64,000 bases of DNA from the NCBI GenBank assembly GCA_040399325.1, contig JBBASJ010000002.1:1-64000 (forward strand), in the 5' to 3' direction. This document shows, piece after piece, positions 39,527-48,549 of this stretch. The notes beneath the pieces are model-generated. The model ran no database searches. It saw nothing but the letters and a program-made list of their open reading frames with translations, and had not been told where the DNA came from. The stretch's first letter is position 1. Every line of letters starts with the position of its first letter. The translations under genes and the position numbers were made by a program. The stretch comes from RGUW01 sp040399325. GTDB taxonomy: Bacteria; Cyanobacteriota; Cyanobacteriia; PCC-6307; Cyanobiaceae.

Positions 39527-41998
39527 GTGCTTGCTGAAGAGTTGCCTTCCAGGGCCCGCCCCATCCGCCGCAGCGGCGGACCCCGGCCCCGGTTGGTTCC
39601 TTTGAGTGCAGCCGACAGCGGAGTCGACAGCGCTGTCGAGGCCGTGGTGCATCGCAGTGGCCTGCGGCTGCGGCTGCGGCTCGATCCGCGAGAAGCTGTT
39701 CAGCAGGGACTGCAGCGACATCTGTCGGGTCTGCCCCAGGTTCGGGAGGTGCGTCTCAACCCCCTGGCCTGCAGCTGCGTGGTGCAGTTCACCAGCCCTG
39801 AGCAGGCCCCCTGCGACGAGGCCGCTCTGCAGCGCTGGATTCAGGAGCTTCCCGGCAGTTCCGTTCTGCTGCGTTCAGCCAGCACGGAAGGTGGCGCCAG
39901 AGCAGTCGCTGATCCGGATGGCGACGATGACAGTTTCGTCCCGTCGCGGATCATCCTGCCGGTCAGTTCTCTGGCCCTGGCCCTGCTGGCCGGTCCACTG
40001 GCCCTGCCACCCCTGGCGGTGGCCGGCTTCATTCTGGTTTCGGCGCACCTGAGCTTCAAACGCGCCTGGGCCGGCCTGCGCGAGGAACGCAAGATCAATG
40101 TCGACTTCCTCGATGCTCTGGCGGTCACGCTGCACAGCCTCGAAGGATTCCTGGTCGGCCCCGCGCTGATGATCAGCATGATCGAGGGAGGCGAAGCCGT
40201 GCGCGACGCCACCCAGCGCATCGCCCATTCGGCCAACACCGACCTGCTGGCGAGCCTGCAGGCCGATGTGAGACGTCTGCGCCCCGATGGATCCGACGAG
40301 GTCGTGCCCAGCTCCGAGCTGATCGCCGGTGACCGGGTGCTGTTCTTCCCCGGCGACAGCATTCCTGTCGATGGCGTGATCGAGAGCGGCGAAGGTAGCT
40401 TCGATGTGGTCAAGCTGACCGGTGAATCGGTGCCTCGCCATGCCGGCAGCGGCGATGAGGTCCTGGCCGGGTTCATTCTGCTCGAAGGGTCCCTGACTGT
40501 TCTGATCAAGGCCGTGGGCGATGAGACCCGCATCGGTCAGATCACGGCCATGATCGAAGCCGCGCCGGTCTACGACACCCGGGTGGGCAACTTCGCCGCC
40601 CGGATCGCCAACCGGTTCGTGATGCCGACACTGATGCTGGCGGGAGTCTCCCTGCTGCTGAGCGCCGGCAACATCGCCCAGGCGGCCTCACTGCTGATGT
40701 TCGACCTGGGCACCGGTCTGCGCGTCTCGGTTCCCACAGCGATCATGGCGGCTCTCACCCGGGCCGGATCCCAGGGGCTGTTGATCCGAAGCGGCCGGGC
40801 ACTCGAGCAGCTTGTCGACATCGATGTGGTGGTCTTCGACAAGACCGGCACCCTGACCCAGGGCCATCCCTCGGTGGTGCATGTCGATGTTCTGCACCCA
40901 ACCCTCGACCAACGTCGACTGACCTGGTTGGCCACCAGTGCCGAGCAGGGTCTCAACCACCCGATCGCCACCGCGATCGTGACCCATGCCGAAGGACTGG
41001 GGCTTGAGCCCGGGCCCTGCGAAGCCTGGGACTACCGCATCGGCAAGGGCGTCTGCGCCGTGATCGACGGCCAGTCGGTGCTGATCGGCAACGCCAAGAT
41101 CCTGCGCGAGGAGGGACTGACGGTTCCTGAGCTGCACCCCGATCAGGCGTTGCAGGCCTCAACCCCCGTGTACCTGGCGGTCGACGGAACCGTGGCTGCC
41201 GTGTTCTATGCCGCCGATCAGCTGCGGCCCGACAGCCGCGCCCTGGTCGCCGAGCTGCACCGTCGTGGCATCCAGGCCCACATGCTGACCGGGGATGTGG
41301 CCAGCGTGGCCCACGCCGTTGCCGCCCAGCTCGGTCTTGAACCCCATGAGGTGCACGCTGAGGCACTTCCCGATCAGAAGGCCGAGCTGGTGAAACAGCT
41401 GGCCGAGCAAGGTCACAAGGTCGCCTTCGTTGGCGACGGCATCAACGACTCGGCTGCCCTCGCCTACGCCGACGTGTCGGTGTCCTTCGCCTCCGGCAGC
41501 GATCTGGCCCGCGAGACGGCCGACATCGTGCTCACCAATGACAAGGTCTCCGGCCTCCTGGTGGCTCAGGATCTGGCCCGCCGCACCTTCGCGCTCGTGC
41601 GACAGAACATCGGCATCGTCGGCGTTCCCAACCTGTCGGCACTGGTGATCGGGACATTCGTTCCGGTCAGTCCGATCGCTGCTGTGCTGCTCAACAACGG
41701 CTCCTGTCTGGTGGCAGCCGGCAATGCGATGCGCACCCTGGCCTTCACCCCCTCGCCCTTGCCGGCGGTCGACGCCGATTCACAACCCGGCATGAATGAG
41801 GTCACGGCCAACCGCGTCACACCCACCGCAGGACTGAGTGCCAAAGCCCTGGCAAGTCGACTGGGCACGACGCACCAGACGGTCACGGCGCGCCGTCGTC
41901 GCGGCGACCTGGCCGACTGGAGCCGCAGCCTCGATCCCGAGGGGCTGTCCTGGAGCCATGTCTCCGGCGACGGCACCTACGTGGCACGTTCGGCCTGA
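39527..41998 (+). CDS. P1B-like ATPase with degenerate HMA domain, no CPx motif
   Basis: An 823-aa P-type ATPase. The N-terminus (about 35-115) is an HMA-like domain with a very basic strand (LRLRLRLDPREAV) and no CxxC. Catalytic parts are intact: TGES at 298-301, phosphorylated D438 in DKTGTLT, the P1B marker HP in NHPIATAIV, TGDV, and GDGIND at 636-641. In the transport helix, the usual C-P-C/S-P-C is replaced by FDLGTGLRVSVPTA (about 392-405), so a soft metal is not an obvious substrate. After the last helices there is a Ser/Pro-rich tail with a helix-turn-helix-like stretch. Transport of an ion or a lipid is possible. It heads the second half of the cluster. Confidence 0.82.
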   Translation: MLAEELPSRARPIRRSGGPRPRLVPLSAADSGVDSAVEAVVHRSGLRLRLRLDPREAVQQGLQRHLSGLPQVREVRLNPLACSCVVQFTSPEQAPCDEAALQRWIQELPGSSVLLRSASTEGGARAVADPDGDDDSFVPSRIILPVSSLALALLAGPLALPPLAVAGFILVSAHLSFKRAWAGLREERKINVDFLDALAVTLHSLEGFLVGPALMISMIEGGEAVRDATQRIAHSANTDLLASLQADVRRLRPDGSDEVVPSSELIAGDRVLFFPGDSIPVDGVIESGEGSFDVVKLTGESVPRHAGSGDEVLAGFILLEGSLTVLIKAVGDETRIGQITAMIEAAPVYDTRVGNFAARIANRFVMPTLMLAGVSLLLSAGNIAQAASLLMFDLGTGLRVSVPTAIMAALTRAGSQGLLIRSGRALEQLVDIDVVVFDKTGTLTQGHPSVVHVDVLHPTLDQRRLTWLATSAEQGLNHPIATAIVTHAEGLGLEPGPCEAWDYRIGKGVCAVIDGQSVLIGNAKILREEGLTVPELHPDQALQASTPVYLAVDGTVAAVFYAADQLRPDSRALVAELHRRGIQAHMLTGDVASVAHAVAAQLGLEPHEVHAEALPDQKAELVKQLAEQGHKVAFVGDGINDSAALAYADVSVSFASGSDLARETADIVLTNDKVSGLLVAQDLARRTFALVRQNIGIVGVPNLSALVIGTFVPVSPIAAVLLNNGSCLVAAGNAMRTLAFTPSPLPAVDADSQPGMNEVTANRVTPTAGLSAKALASRLGTTHQTVTARRRRGDLADWSRSLDPEGLSWSHVSGDGTYVARSA

Positions 41999-42002
41999 AC
42001 CC

Positions 42003-42557
42003 ATGGCCAGCCCGCTCGGCTGTCTTGAGCTGGTGCACCAGGGGCCGACTCGGCAACGGTACCGCCTCAGATCGGCCACGCCGTTGTCGTGGACACTGCT
42101 GCAGGAACAGCTGCAACACCATCTGGGGGGCCTGCCCCTGCGCTGGCGGCTCAACAGCAACGCCGCCTCAGTGGTGCTCTGGTATGAGGCTCCCGACGAC
42201 GGCCACCGCGACGGCCGGCAGACGGCCTCAACCACCCTGCGCCAGGGAGTCCAGGCCCTGCTCGCCGCCCTGGGCTGCTGCGGGGCCGAGCCGCCTGAAC
42301 CTGCCCCGATTCAGATCCAGACCCATGGGCAACGCAACGCCCTGGTGGCACCGCTGCACTGGCTGCTCAATGGCCTCAGCGGCGGGGTCAGCGTGATCCT
42401 GTTGGCGTCGGCCAGCGCTCTGCTGCTGCTTGGCATCGCCGGCATGATGCTGCCGCTCTCGCCGGGCGCCATTGTGCTGGTGTTGGCCTACTCCCTGGTG
42501 GAATTGGCCCTGTGGCTCCGGCGTCCATTCATGGACGGAACCTGCACCATGGGTTGA
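42003..42557 (+). CDS. Degenerate HMA-like domain plus membrane hairpin protein 2
   Basis: A 184-aa protein with the same architecture as the one at 37472: an N-terminal HMA-like domain (LELVHQGPTRQRYRLRSATP, basic strand, no CxxC) followed by a linker and two membrane helices (SVILLASASALLLLGIAGMM, then GAIVLVLAYSLVELALWL). ATG 42003 is 4 bp after the ATPase stop and the next gene is 13 bp on, so it lies in an operon with both ATPase homologues. Function unknown; a subunit or lipid-facing adaptor is plausible. Confidence 0.65.
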   Translation: MASPLGCLELVHQGPTRQRYRLRSATPLSWTLLQEQLQHHLGGLPLRWRLNSNAASVVLWYEAPDDGHRDGRQTASTTLRQGVQALLAALGCCGAEPPEPAPIQIQTHGQRNALVAPLHWLLNGLSGGVSVILLASASALLLLGIAGMMLPLSPGAIVLVLAYSLVELALWLRRPFMDGTCTMG

Positions 42558-42570
42558 GCCTCTGCGCGCC

Positions 42571-44727
42571 ATGGCCCTCACCAGCCTTCCACCGCAGCCC
42601 GACAGTGCCTTCGTGGACTGGCAGATCGCCAGTGATCTGCCCGGTCGCCTGCGGGTGCGCCAACCAGAGCTGATCGCCTCGCCCCTGCTGCGCCATCACT
42701 GCCGTCTGATCCTGACGAGCTGCCACTGGCTGTTGCGGTTTCGGATCAACGCCCTGGCGGGGTCGGTCTGCATCGACTACCCCCACCACCGACGCGACGA
42801 GGTCCTCAACCTTCTGGGGCTGGCTCTGCAGCTGACGCCACTGGACGAATCGCTGTTGACGGTGCCCAATCCCCCCTTGTCGGGGCGAAAGGTGCAGAAG
42901 ACCCTGCTGCATGGCGGGGTCTGCGCGACCCTGCTGGCGCTCGAAGGACTGGTGGCACTCCCCAGCCTGGTGATGACCGGTGCCACGCTGTTGCTGCTGT
43001 GGCCGCTGACCCGGGAGGTGATCCACCAGCTCAGCGAGCGCAGGATCACCGTCGAGACGCTTGAGCTGAGCTTTTCGGGCGTGCTGGTGGGGCGGGGACT
43101 GGCAGCCGAAGCCCTGGTCGATCTGGCCATCGGTGATGCGGTCGAAGCGACCCAGAACGCCGTGGACCGCGACGACCTTCTGCTCGACAGCGACCATCTG
43201 CTCGACCGTCTTGGAGACGCCGTCAACCTTGAATGCCTGGGCCCCGACGGGGCGGTGCAGCTGCTGCCACTCCATGAGGCAGCGGTCGGCATGACCATCA
43301 CCCTGCGGCGGCGCCAGCACTGCTTCCTGTCGGCCAGGCTGATCAGCGGCGCGCTGGTCGTCATCACCCGCCTCGTTGATGGCGACTGGCGTCCACGCAC
43401 GGTTGTTGCCGGCGATGCACTGCTGCCGGGCTCCCTGGTGATCAGCGGTGAAGCCACCGCATGCATCGAACACTGCATCCGCTCCGACCAGGCCTATGAC
43501 CTGCTTCGCGAGCACCACCAGCGGCCTGAACCCGAGCCCAGCACCGCCGAACGCTGGATTCAGACCTACCGACGGGTGATGCCCCCGGTGCTCATGGGCT
43601 TGGGCGGGGTGTTTCTGGCCCAGGGTGCCGTGGAGCGCTCCCTCGCCGCCTTCCAGTTCAATCCGGTCAGTGACTGGGAAAGCCACAAGCTGGCCGCACA
43701 GATCACCGCCATCGCCGATCTGAATCTGCACAAGCTGCGGGTTCGCCATCCCCAGGCGATCGAAAGCCTGGGTACTGTCCGCCATCTGGTGATCAGTCGC
43801 AGCTGCCTTGATCGCATCGGCGGCATCCAGGTGTGCGAACGGATCGAAGCCAGCAACTCGGTCCGGTCGGGTTCCCTGGTGCAACTGCTGGCCGGAACAC
43901 AGCGTTGGCTCTGCGGCAAGGATGGCGCCGTGATCTGGTCGCAACAGCTGCAGCAGGTTGCCGACCCCATCGCGGTCAGCAATGTCATCATCAACGACCT
44001 GTTTGAGGGCTGGCGCATCGACGCCGAGGACGGTCGCAGCTGGACCCTGCGCCAGTCCAGAAGCGATGCACCAGCACCGAAGCACCCGCACTTTCTGCCC
44101 CTGGAGGTCTGGCAGGGAAGCGAGCTGCTCGGCCGAATCGAGCTGATCCGCGAACCGGACGGCCACTGGCGCGAGACCTGCGCGCTGCTCCAGAGCATGG
44201 GCATCACCCTCCACCTCATCGCCAGCGAGCCGGTTGAGAATCTCAGGGACATCGCCACCGAACTGGGGATCAGCCCCGACCACCAACACGGCTCATGCAC
44301 GGCGAGCCAGCGACTTGAACTGGTTCAGCAGCTGCAGCAGCAAGGAGCCGTCGGTTTCGTCGGCTACGTGTTGCATGATCTGCCCGCCCTGGCCCAGGCC
44401 GATGTGTCGATTGGCCTGGATGTCGATGACGACAGCCGCTATCTCTCCTCGATCTGTGATCTGTCACTCGGCGCCGATGCTCTGTGGTTGCCGCGGCTGA
44501 TCCGGATCAGCCGCGGCATGACCCGGGCCTGCAACCAGAACCTTGGCCTGCTGGGAGCCAGCCAGCTGGTCTCCTCGCTGGCGACGGCAGCAGGCTGGAT
44601 TGCGCCGCTTCAGACGGTCTTGCTGGCTGACATCCCCCTGTTGCTTGCCGAACTCAACAACCTGATCGCAATGCGCACGCCCAAGTCGACTAGCCCGAAG
44701 CAGTCTCTTCCAGCGAAGGCTCACTGA
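42571..44727 (+). CDS. Inactive P-type ATPase homologue (pseudo-ATPase)
   Basis: A 718-aa protein aligning by order and spacing with the ATPase at 39527: HMA-like domain with basic strand LPGRLRVRQPE (about 23-33), two membrane helices (KTLLHGGVCATLLALEGLVA and SLVMTGATLLLLWPL), actuator-like region, a central helix pair, P/N-domain region, and C-terminal helices. The catalytic centre is gone: D-K-T-G-T-L-T is replaced by S409-R-S-C-L-D-R, TGES by SGEA-type sequence, and GDGIND by G598-Y-V-L-H-D. It has no frameshift or stop, and its codon use is normal, so it is kept under selection. It likely works as a structural or regulatory partner of the active ATPase. Confidence 0.72.
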   Translation: MALTSLPPQPDSAFVDWQIASDLPGRLRVRQPELIASPLLRHHCRLILTSCHWLLRFRINALAGSVCIDYPHHRRDEVLNLLGLALQLTPLDESLLTVPNPPLSGRKVQKTLLHGGVCATLLALEGLVALPSLVMTGATLLLLWPLTREVIHQLSERRITVETLELSFSGVLVGRGLAAEALVDLAIGDAVEATQNAVDRDDLLLDSDHLLDRLGDAVNLECLGPDGAVQLLPLHEAAVGMTITLRRRQHCFLSARLISGALVVITRLVDGDWRPRTVVAGDALLPGSLVISGEATACIEHCIRSDQAYDLLREHHQRPEPEPSTAERWIQTYRRVMPPVLMGLGGVFLAQGAVERSLAAFQFNPVSDWESHKLAAQITAIADLNLHKLRVRHPQAIESLGTVRHLVISRSCLDRIGGIQVCERIEASNSVRSGSLVQLLAGTQRWLCGKDGAVIWSQQLQQVADPIAVSNVIINDLFEGWRIDAEDGRSWTLRQSRSDAPAPKHPHFLPLEVWQGSELLGRIELIREPDGHWRETCALLQSMGITLHLIASEPVENLRDIATELGISPDHQHGSCTASQRLELVQQLQQQGAVGFVGYVLHDLPALAQADVSIGLDVDDDSRYLSSICDLSLGADALWLPRLIRISRGMTRACNQNLGLLGASQLVSSLATAAGWIAPLQTVLLADIPLLLAELNNLIAMRTPKSTSPKQSLPAKAH

Positions 44728-46123
44728 CCTCCACCACCAGCCATTTGTGCAGGGAGGGAAGAATCAGGCTCTTGAGCAACATGGAAATCACAACGGCGAA
44801 GCAGACAGCATCGATCACAAAGGCTTCAGACACCGGGTTGATCACCCGCTCATAGGGGATGCCGCTCTTTTCAATCAGATCGGGAATGGTGATCGCCAGG
44901 GCCATGGAAATAGCGCCCTTGGGAGCCCAGATGGAAAGAAATCGCTGCTCACCCGCATTGAGAAAGCTCGAACCACGGAAAAACAGGGCGACCGTGACTG
45001 GCCTGAGGATCCAGACCACCGAAACAAGCACGATGCCGGCAACCAGCGAAGGCAGGAAGCCCTGACTGAGATCAACAGACAGACCAGCCATGAAGAAAAT
45101 CAGCGATTCGCAGGCGATGTTGATCGACTCCAACTGAACGGAAAGCATCTCCTTCTCATCCTTGCTTTCTTCGCTGGAGAGCATGACGCTCACCACCAGT
45201 CCCATCACCAGACTGCAGACCAACCCCCCCTGGCCGATCCAGGAATTGAAGCCGTAGCCGATCATCACGAATCCAATGGCCAGATCGATCGACTGGGAAC
45301 GCTCAACCGCAAACCGCTTGATCGCTATCGACAGGAGATAGCCCAGCACGCCACCAATGACGATCCCTTCGGAGATACTGCCGACAAAGATATTGACCGC
45401 ACGCGAGAGCAGGGTGGTTGCACCCTGATTCGTGAAAAACTCAAACAGGGCATCTCCGATGATCAGGGTCATCGCTGCACTGATGGCGGTCTCGAACTCC
45501 AGCACACCGGAGACGTGATCACTGAAACGATGGACACGCTTGACCAGAAAACTGAATGAACCCCAATCCAACGGGGCGATGCAATAGGCCATGGCCATGG
45601 CGATCAACATGGGCTGAGCGCTGGTGTTGAAGCGCGTTTCGATCGACCCGAGGGCGATATACATCACCCCGGCTCCGATCACAATCACCATCAGCACGCC
45701 CAGCACCGACAACAGCAGCGATGGGATCAGATAGTCCTGTCGTCTGAAATAGCGGCGGCACAGCTTGACACCGCTGTAGAAAAGCAACAGACACAGCGCG
45801 ATCACATGCAGGCTTTCAAAGCCCTTGTGATCAAATGTCGCCTCCGACATCGGCTGGATCGCCACCCCGGCCCCAAACAGCGCCAATGCCCCCGGCACGC
45901 CGATGCGCAGGGCGAAGCGATCGACAACGATGCTGATCACCAGCACCAGACCGATTGCCGCGAGCTGCACCGGAAAGCTGGCCAGTTGCAGAGGCTCGGG
46001 AGACTGAACGATCGAGTCCAGTGCAGCTTCACCATGCTCGGCGGCCTGTGCCAGCAAGGCCGGCATCACCGCCAGGACTGACCGATCAAAACAACTGGCG
46101 ATCACGGCAATCTCCAGGCTCAA
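44690..46123 (-). CDS. CPA1-family cation:proton antiporter
   Basis: A 477-aa membrane protein with about 12-13 helices of the NhaP type. The N-terminal part is hydrophobic after a short leader; LLFYSGVKLCRRYFRRQDYL (about 115-134) is the family's typical early loop, and MAYCIAPLDWGSFSFLVKRV with EFETAISAAMTLIIGDALFE contain the usual acidic residues of the ion site. GAISMALAITIPD near residue 400 matches the Na+/H+ exchanger end. It exchanges Na+ or K+ for H+. Its 3' end overlaps the pseudo-ATPase gene by 38 bp on the opposite strand. Confidence 0.85.
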   Translation of the reverse strand: MSLEIAVIASCFDRSVLAVMPALLAQAAEHGEAALDSIVQSPEPLQLASFPVQLAAIGLVLVISIVVDRFALRIGVPGALALFGAGVAIQPMSEATFDHKGFESLHVIALCLLLFYSGVKLCRRYFRRQDYLIPSLLLSVLGVLMVIVIGAGVMYIALGSIETRFNTSAQPMLIAMAMAYCIAPLDWGSFSFLVKRVHRFSDHVSGVLEFETAISAAMTLIIGDALFEFFTNQGATTLLSRAVNIFVGSISEGIVIGGVLGYLLSIAIKRFAVERSQSIDLAIGFVMIGYGFNSWIGQGGLVCSLVMGLVVSVMLSSEESKDEKEMLSVQLESINIACESLIFFMAGLSVDLSQGFLPSLVAGIVLVSVVWILRPVTVALFFRGSSFLNAGEQRFLSIWAPKGAISMALAITIPDLIEKSGIPYERVINPVSEAFVIDAVCFAVVISMLLKSLILPSLHKWLVVEVSEPSLEETASG

Positions 46124-46184
46124 AACCCATTGGCCGGATCGTAATCAGCATCAACGGTGGTGCCACTGACACCGCCAGCCATTG

Positions 46185-46688
46185 TCATGAATCAGCGTCG
46201 GCCGTCACTTTCCAGCTCAGACGTTGTCCCGGCCTGTTGCGGCGCCAGAACCGCAGGCCCAGGCGATCAAAGAAAGCGGCATCACCCTGCTGTTCCACGG
46301 CCGGAAGCCGTTTGAGCTGCAGAAGATCGGCGAGCTCCCGACTGTCGATCTCAATGCCTGTGCGAACAAGACGCTCGAGAATCTCCAGACGCTCGCGGAA
46401 CAGCCTCAGGTCGGCGTAGAGATCGGCCTTGAACCACTGGGGCTCGATCGGAACCGGCAGCTGGCTCACAGGGCTCTCCTCGAGCACCAACTCGGCCGCC
46501 ACGGATTCGGTTCCATCTCCTGCCATGCGGCTCACCAGCATGGCGGCGTCGTGGTTGCTCAGAAACGTGCGCATGCCCCGACGCATCGGGTCAAGGCCGA
46601 GACGACGGATCAGCAGCAGCAGATCAACCCGACTGATGCCAAGCTCAGCTTCTAGACGGGACAGTGGAACGAACTCGTCGGCGGCCAT
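46185..46688 (-). CDS. Hypothetical protein with N-terminal HTH-like helix pair
   Basis: A 167-aa protein that opens with FVPLSRLEAELGISRVDLLL and NHDAAMLVSRM, a pattern like MerR/excisionase-type helix-turn-helix modules, followed by a long amphipathic helix (ADLYADLRLFRERLEILERL). The second half is basic and aromatic (FFDRLGLRFWRRNRPGQRLS). It starts 5 bp after the SDR gene on the same strand (ATG 46688; ATG 46697 would overlap it). A regulator is possible but unproven. Confidence 0.6.
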   Translation of the reverse strand: MAADEFVPLSRLEAELGISRVDLLLLIRRLGLDPMRRGMRTFLSNHDAAMLVSRMAGDGTESVAAELVLEESPVSQLPVPIEPQWFKADLYADLRLFRERLEILERLVRTGIEIDSRELADLLQLKRLPAVEQQGDAAFFDRLGLRFWRRNRPGQRLSWKVTADADS

Positions 46689-46693
46689 GGCGA

Positions 46694-47497
46694 TCAAAGC
46701 CCCGGGCTGCTCTGCATGATGCCGCCATCGGCAAAGATCGTGGTCGCCGTGATGTAACTGGCCGCGTCACTGGCGAGGAAGCCCACCACACGAGCGATCT
46801 CCTCGGGTTGGGCCATGCGACCCAGCGGAATGGCGGCATTGAGCTTGGCCAGCAGCTCAGGATTGTTCATGGTCGAATCGTTGATGGGCGTGGCAACGGC
46901 ACCAGGTCCCACATTGACCACGGTGATGCCATGGGGCGCAAGCTCGAGCGCAGCGGTTCGCGTCATCATGCGCACGCCTCCCTTGGCACAGCAGTAGGGG
47001 GTGTTGTTGGGCATCGGCCAGTCTTCATGGACCGAGGAAATATTGATGATGCGACCGCCGCCGCCCTGGGAGATCATCTGCTTGGCAGCAAACTGAGTGG
47101 CGAAGAAGACACCCCGCAAATTGACATCCAGAACCTTGTCGTAGTCGTCAGGGGTGGTGTCGAGGATCGACGTGCGGGTCTCGATGCCAGCGTTGTTGAC
47201 CATCACATCCAACCGTCCATAACGGCTTACCGCGGTGTCGACCAGGCGCTGCAGGTCATCCAGCTTCGACACATCAGCCTGCACACCGAAGCTGCTGCCG
47301 CCATAGCTGCCGATCTCCTTTTCGATCTCCTCGGTGGCTTCGGGGTGCGAGCGGTAATCGATCACGACCTTGGCTCCCAATTGCGCCAGGCACTCGACGA
47401 TGGACCTGCCGATGCCGCTGTTCCCACCGGTGACGATCGCCACCTTGCCCGCCAGCAGCGTGGACAGGGTCTCCTGGGCATAGGGATTGGTGGTCAT
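46694..47497 (-). CDS. Short-chain dehydrogenase/reductase
   Basis: A 267-aa classical SDR. NAD(P)-binding T23-G-G-N-S-G-I-G30, the N-N-A-G motif (101-104), and the catalytic Ser154/155, Tyr168 and Lys172 (in Y-C-C-A-K) are present. The overall sequence resembles glucose 1-dehydrogenase-like SDRs. Its substrate may be a sugar or sugar acid, which would suit the lactonase (SMP-30) in the divergent operon. It is divergent from the ridA operon across 177 bp that contain an inverted repeat. Confidence 0.85.
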   Translation of the reverse strand: MTTNPYAQETLSTLLAGKVAIVTGGNSGIGRSIVECLAQLGAKVVIDYRSHPEATEEIEKEIGSYGGSSFGVQADVSKLDDLQRLVDTAVSRYGRLDVMVNNAGIETRTSILDTTPDDYDKVLDVNLRGVFFATQFAAKQMISQGGGGRIINISSVHEDWPMPNNTPYCCAKGGVRMMTRTAALELAPHGITVVNVGPGAVATPINDSTMNNPELLAKLNAAIPLGRMAQPEEIARVVGFLASDAASYITATTIFADGGIMQSSPGL

Positions 47498-47561
47498 GGC
47501 TCAGACCGCTCAGGTCAAGTGGGATCGACCCAGAACCTAGGAGGATCTGCAGCGGCGTGCC

Positions 47562-47590
47562 GCCATCTGCAACACCCCTGGACAGATGGC
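47562..47590. promoter_or_regulatory. Inverted repeat between SDR and ridA operons
   Basis: GCCATCTG (47562-47569) and CAGATGGC (47583-47590) form a perfect 8-bp inverted repeat with a 13-bp spacer, in the shared control region of two divergent operons. Further on, CAGAGCTC occurs twice (47605 and 47637) with a 32-bp period. These are candidate operators for a local regulator. Confidence 0.45.
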
Positions 47591-47674
47591 CGTCAACACG
47601 CCACCAGAGCTCCGTAACAGTGGGTTCACAGCCCGGCAGAGCTCTCTACGGTGTCACCATCAACCCCCCAGGCC

Positions 47675-48079
47675 ATGACCGAGCCGCGGACCCGCCGAGC
47701 CATCCACAGCGACCGTTTCCCCAAGCCCGTGGCCTCCTACAGCCAGGGTTTTCAGGTGGGCGACATGCTGTTCATCACCGGACAGCTGCCGGTGGATCCA
47801 GCGACCAATCAGGTCGTTGGCAACGGTGACATCACCCTCGAAGCGCGGCAGGTGATGCGCAACATGATGGCGGTGCTCGAGGAAGCGGGCTTCAGTGCCC
47901 GCGATGTGGTCAGCGCCACCGTCTACCTGACCGACATCGACACACTCGACACCGTCGATGCGGTCTGGCAGGAGTCTTTTCCCGATGCCAACGCCTACCC
48001 CTCGCGCGCGGTGGTGGAGGTCTCGGCTCTGGTGCTGGGGATCCAGCTGGAAATCTCAGCGATCGCCATCAAGGGATGA
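47675..48079 (+). CDS. ridA: RidA-family enamine/imine deaminase
   Basis: A 134-aa RidA/YjgF protein, cytosolic. The fold is recognised from VASYSQGFQVGDMLFITGQL, then ARQVMRNMMAVLEEAGFSAR and SATVYLTDIDTLDTVDAVW, and the end YPSRAVVEVSALVLGIQLEI contains the substrate-contact Arg and Glu. RidA hydrolyses reactive 2-aminoacrylate-type imines; the linkage to a cupin and a lactonase suggests a dedicated catabolic member of the family. ATG 47675; upstream codons in frame are not family-like. Confidence 0.85.
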   Translation: MTEPRTRRAIHSDRFPKPVASYSQGFQVGDMLFITGQLPVDPATNQVVGNGDITLEARQVMRNMMAVLEEAGFSARDVVSATVYLTDIDTLDTVDAVWQESFPDANAYPSRAVVEVSALVLGIQLEISAIAIKG

Positions 48080-48549
48080 GCATGGCCATCCCTGACCCCT
48101 ACAGCCTGGCCCCGGCGCCCGAAACCTACTGGCACCTGTGGTGCGACAACGATGGTGTGAGCCGCCAGCGCCAGTGCACGATCGACCGTTTTGAGCTGGG
48201 TCAGCTCGGTCCGGGCGACTCACCTCAGTTTTCACGCCAGCTGTTTGAACAGGGCAACGCCTTTGTCACCTACCTGCCGGTGGGATGGAAAGCCGACTGG
48301 CACGAAAACCACATCCCCAAATGGATTTACGTGCTGCGGGGCGCCTGGTCGGTCGAAAGCATGGATGGCCACAAGGTGGTCATCAAGGCAGGCGAGTACT
48401 CGTTTGGAGGCGACCAGGGCTGCATCGCCAGTCCTGATGGACGCATCGGTCACCTGTCGGCCCAGGTGGGTGATGAACCCTGCGTCCAGCTGATCATCCA
48501 GCGCAACGACGAGGCCTGGAGACAGGCACCACCAGGATTCTTCAGCTGA
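48076..48549 (+). CDS. Cupin-domain protein
   Basis: A 157-aa single-domain cupin. The core is WKADWHENHIPKWIYVLRGA (motif 1, His residues as metal ligands) and VIKAGEYSFGGDQGCIASPD, then IGHLSAQVGDEPCVQLI (motif 2). There is no signal peptide. It overlaps ridA by ATGA (ATG 48082 is an alternative start) and the lactonase gene follows directly. It may be an isomerase or dioxygenase-like enzyme on the same substrate. Confidence 0.75.
   Translation: MSMAIPDPYSLAPAPETYWHLWCDNDGVSRQRQCTIDRFELGQLGPGDSPQFSRQLFEQGNAFVTYLPVGWKADWHENHIPKWIYVLRGAWSVESMDGHKVVIKAGEYSFGGDQGCIASPDGRIGHLSAQVGDEPCVQLIIQRNDEAWRQAPPGFFS

Noticed and set aside
42529..44289. 586-codon minus-strand frame opposite the pseudo-ATPase
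   Set aside because: The plus-strand product aligns with P-type ATPases throughout, so the antisense frame is a shadow.
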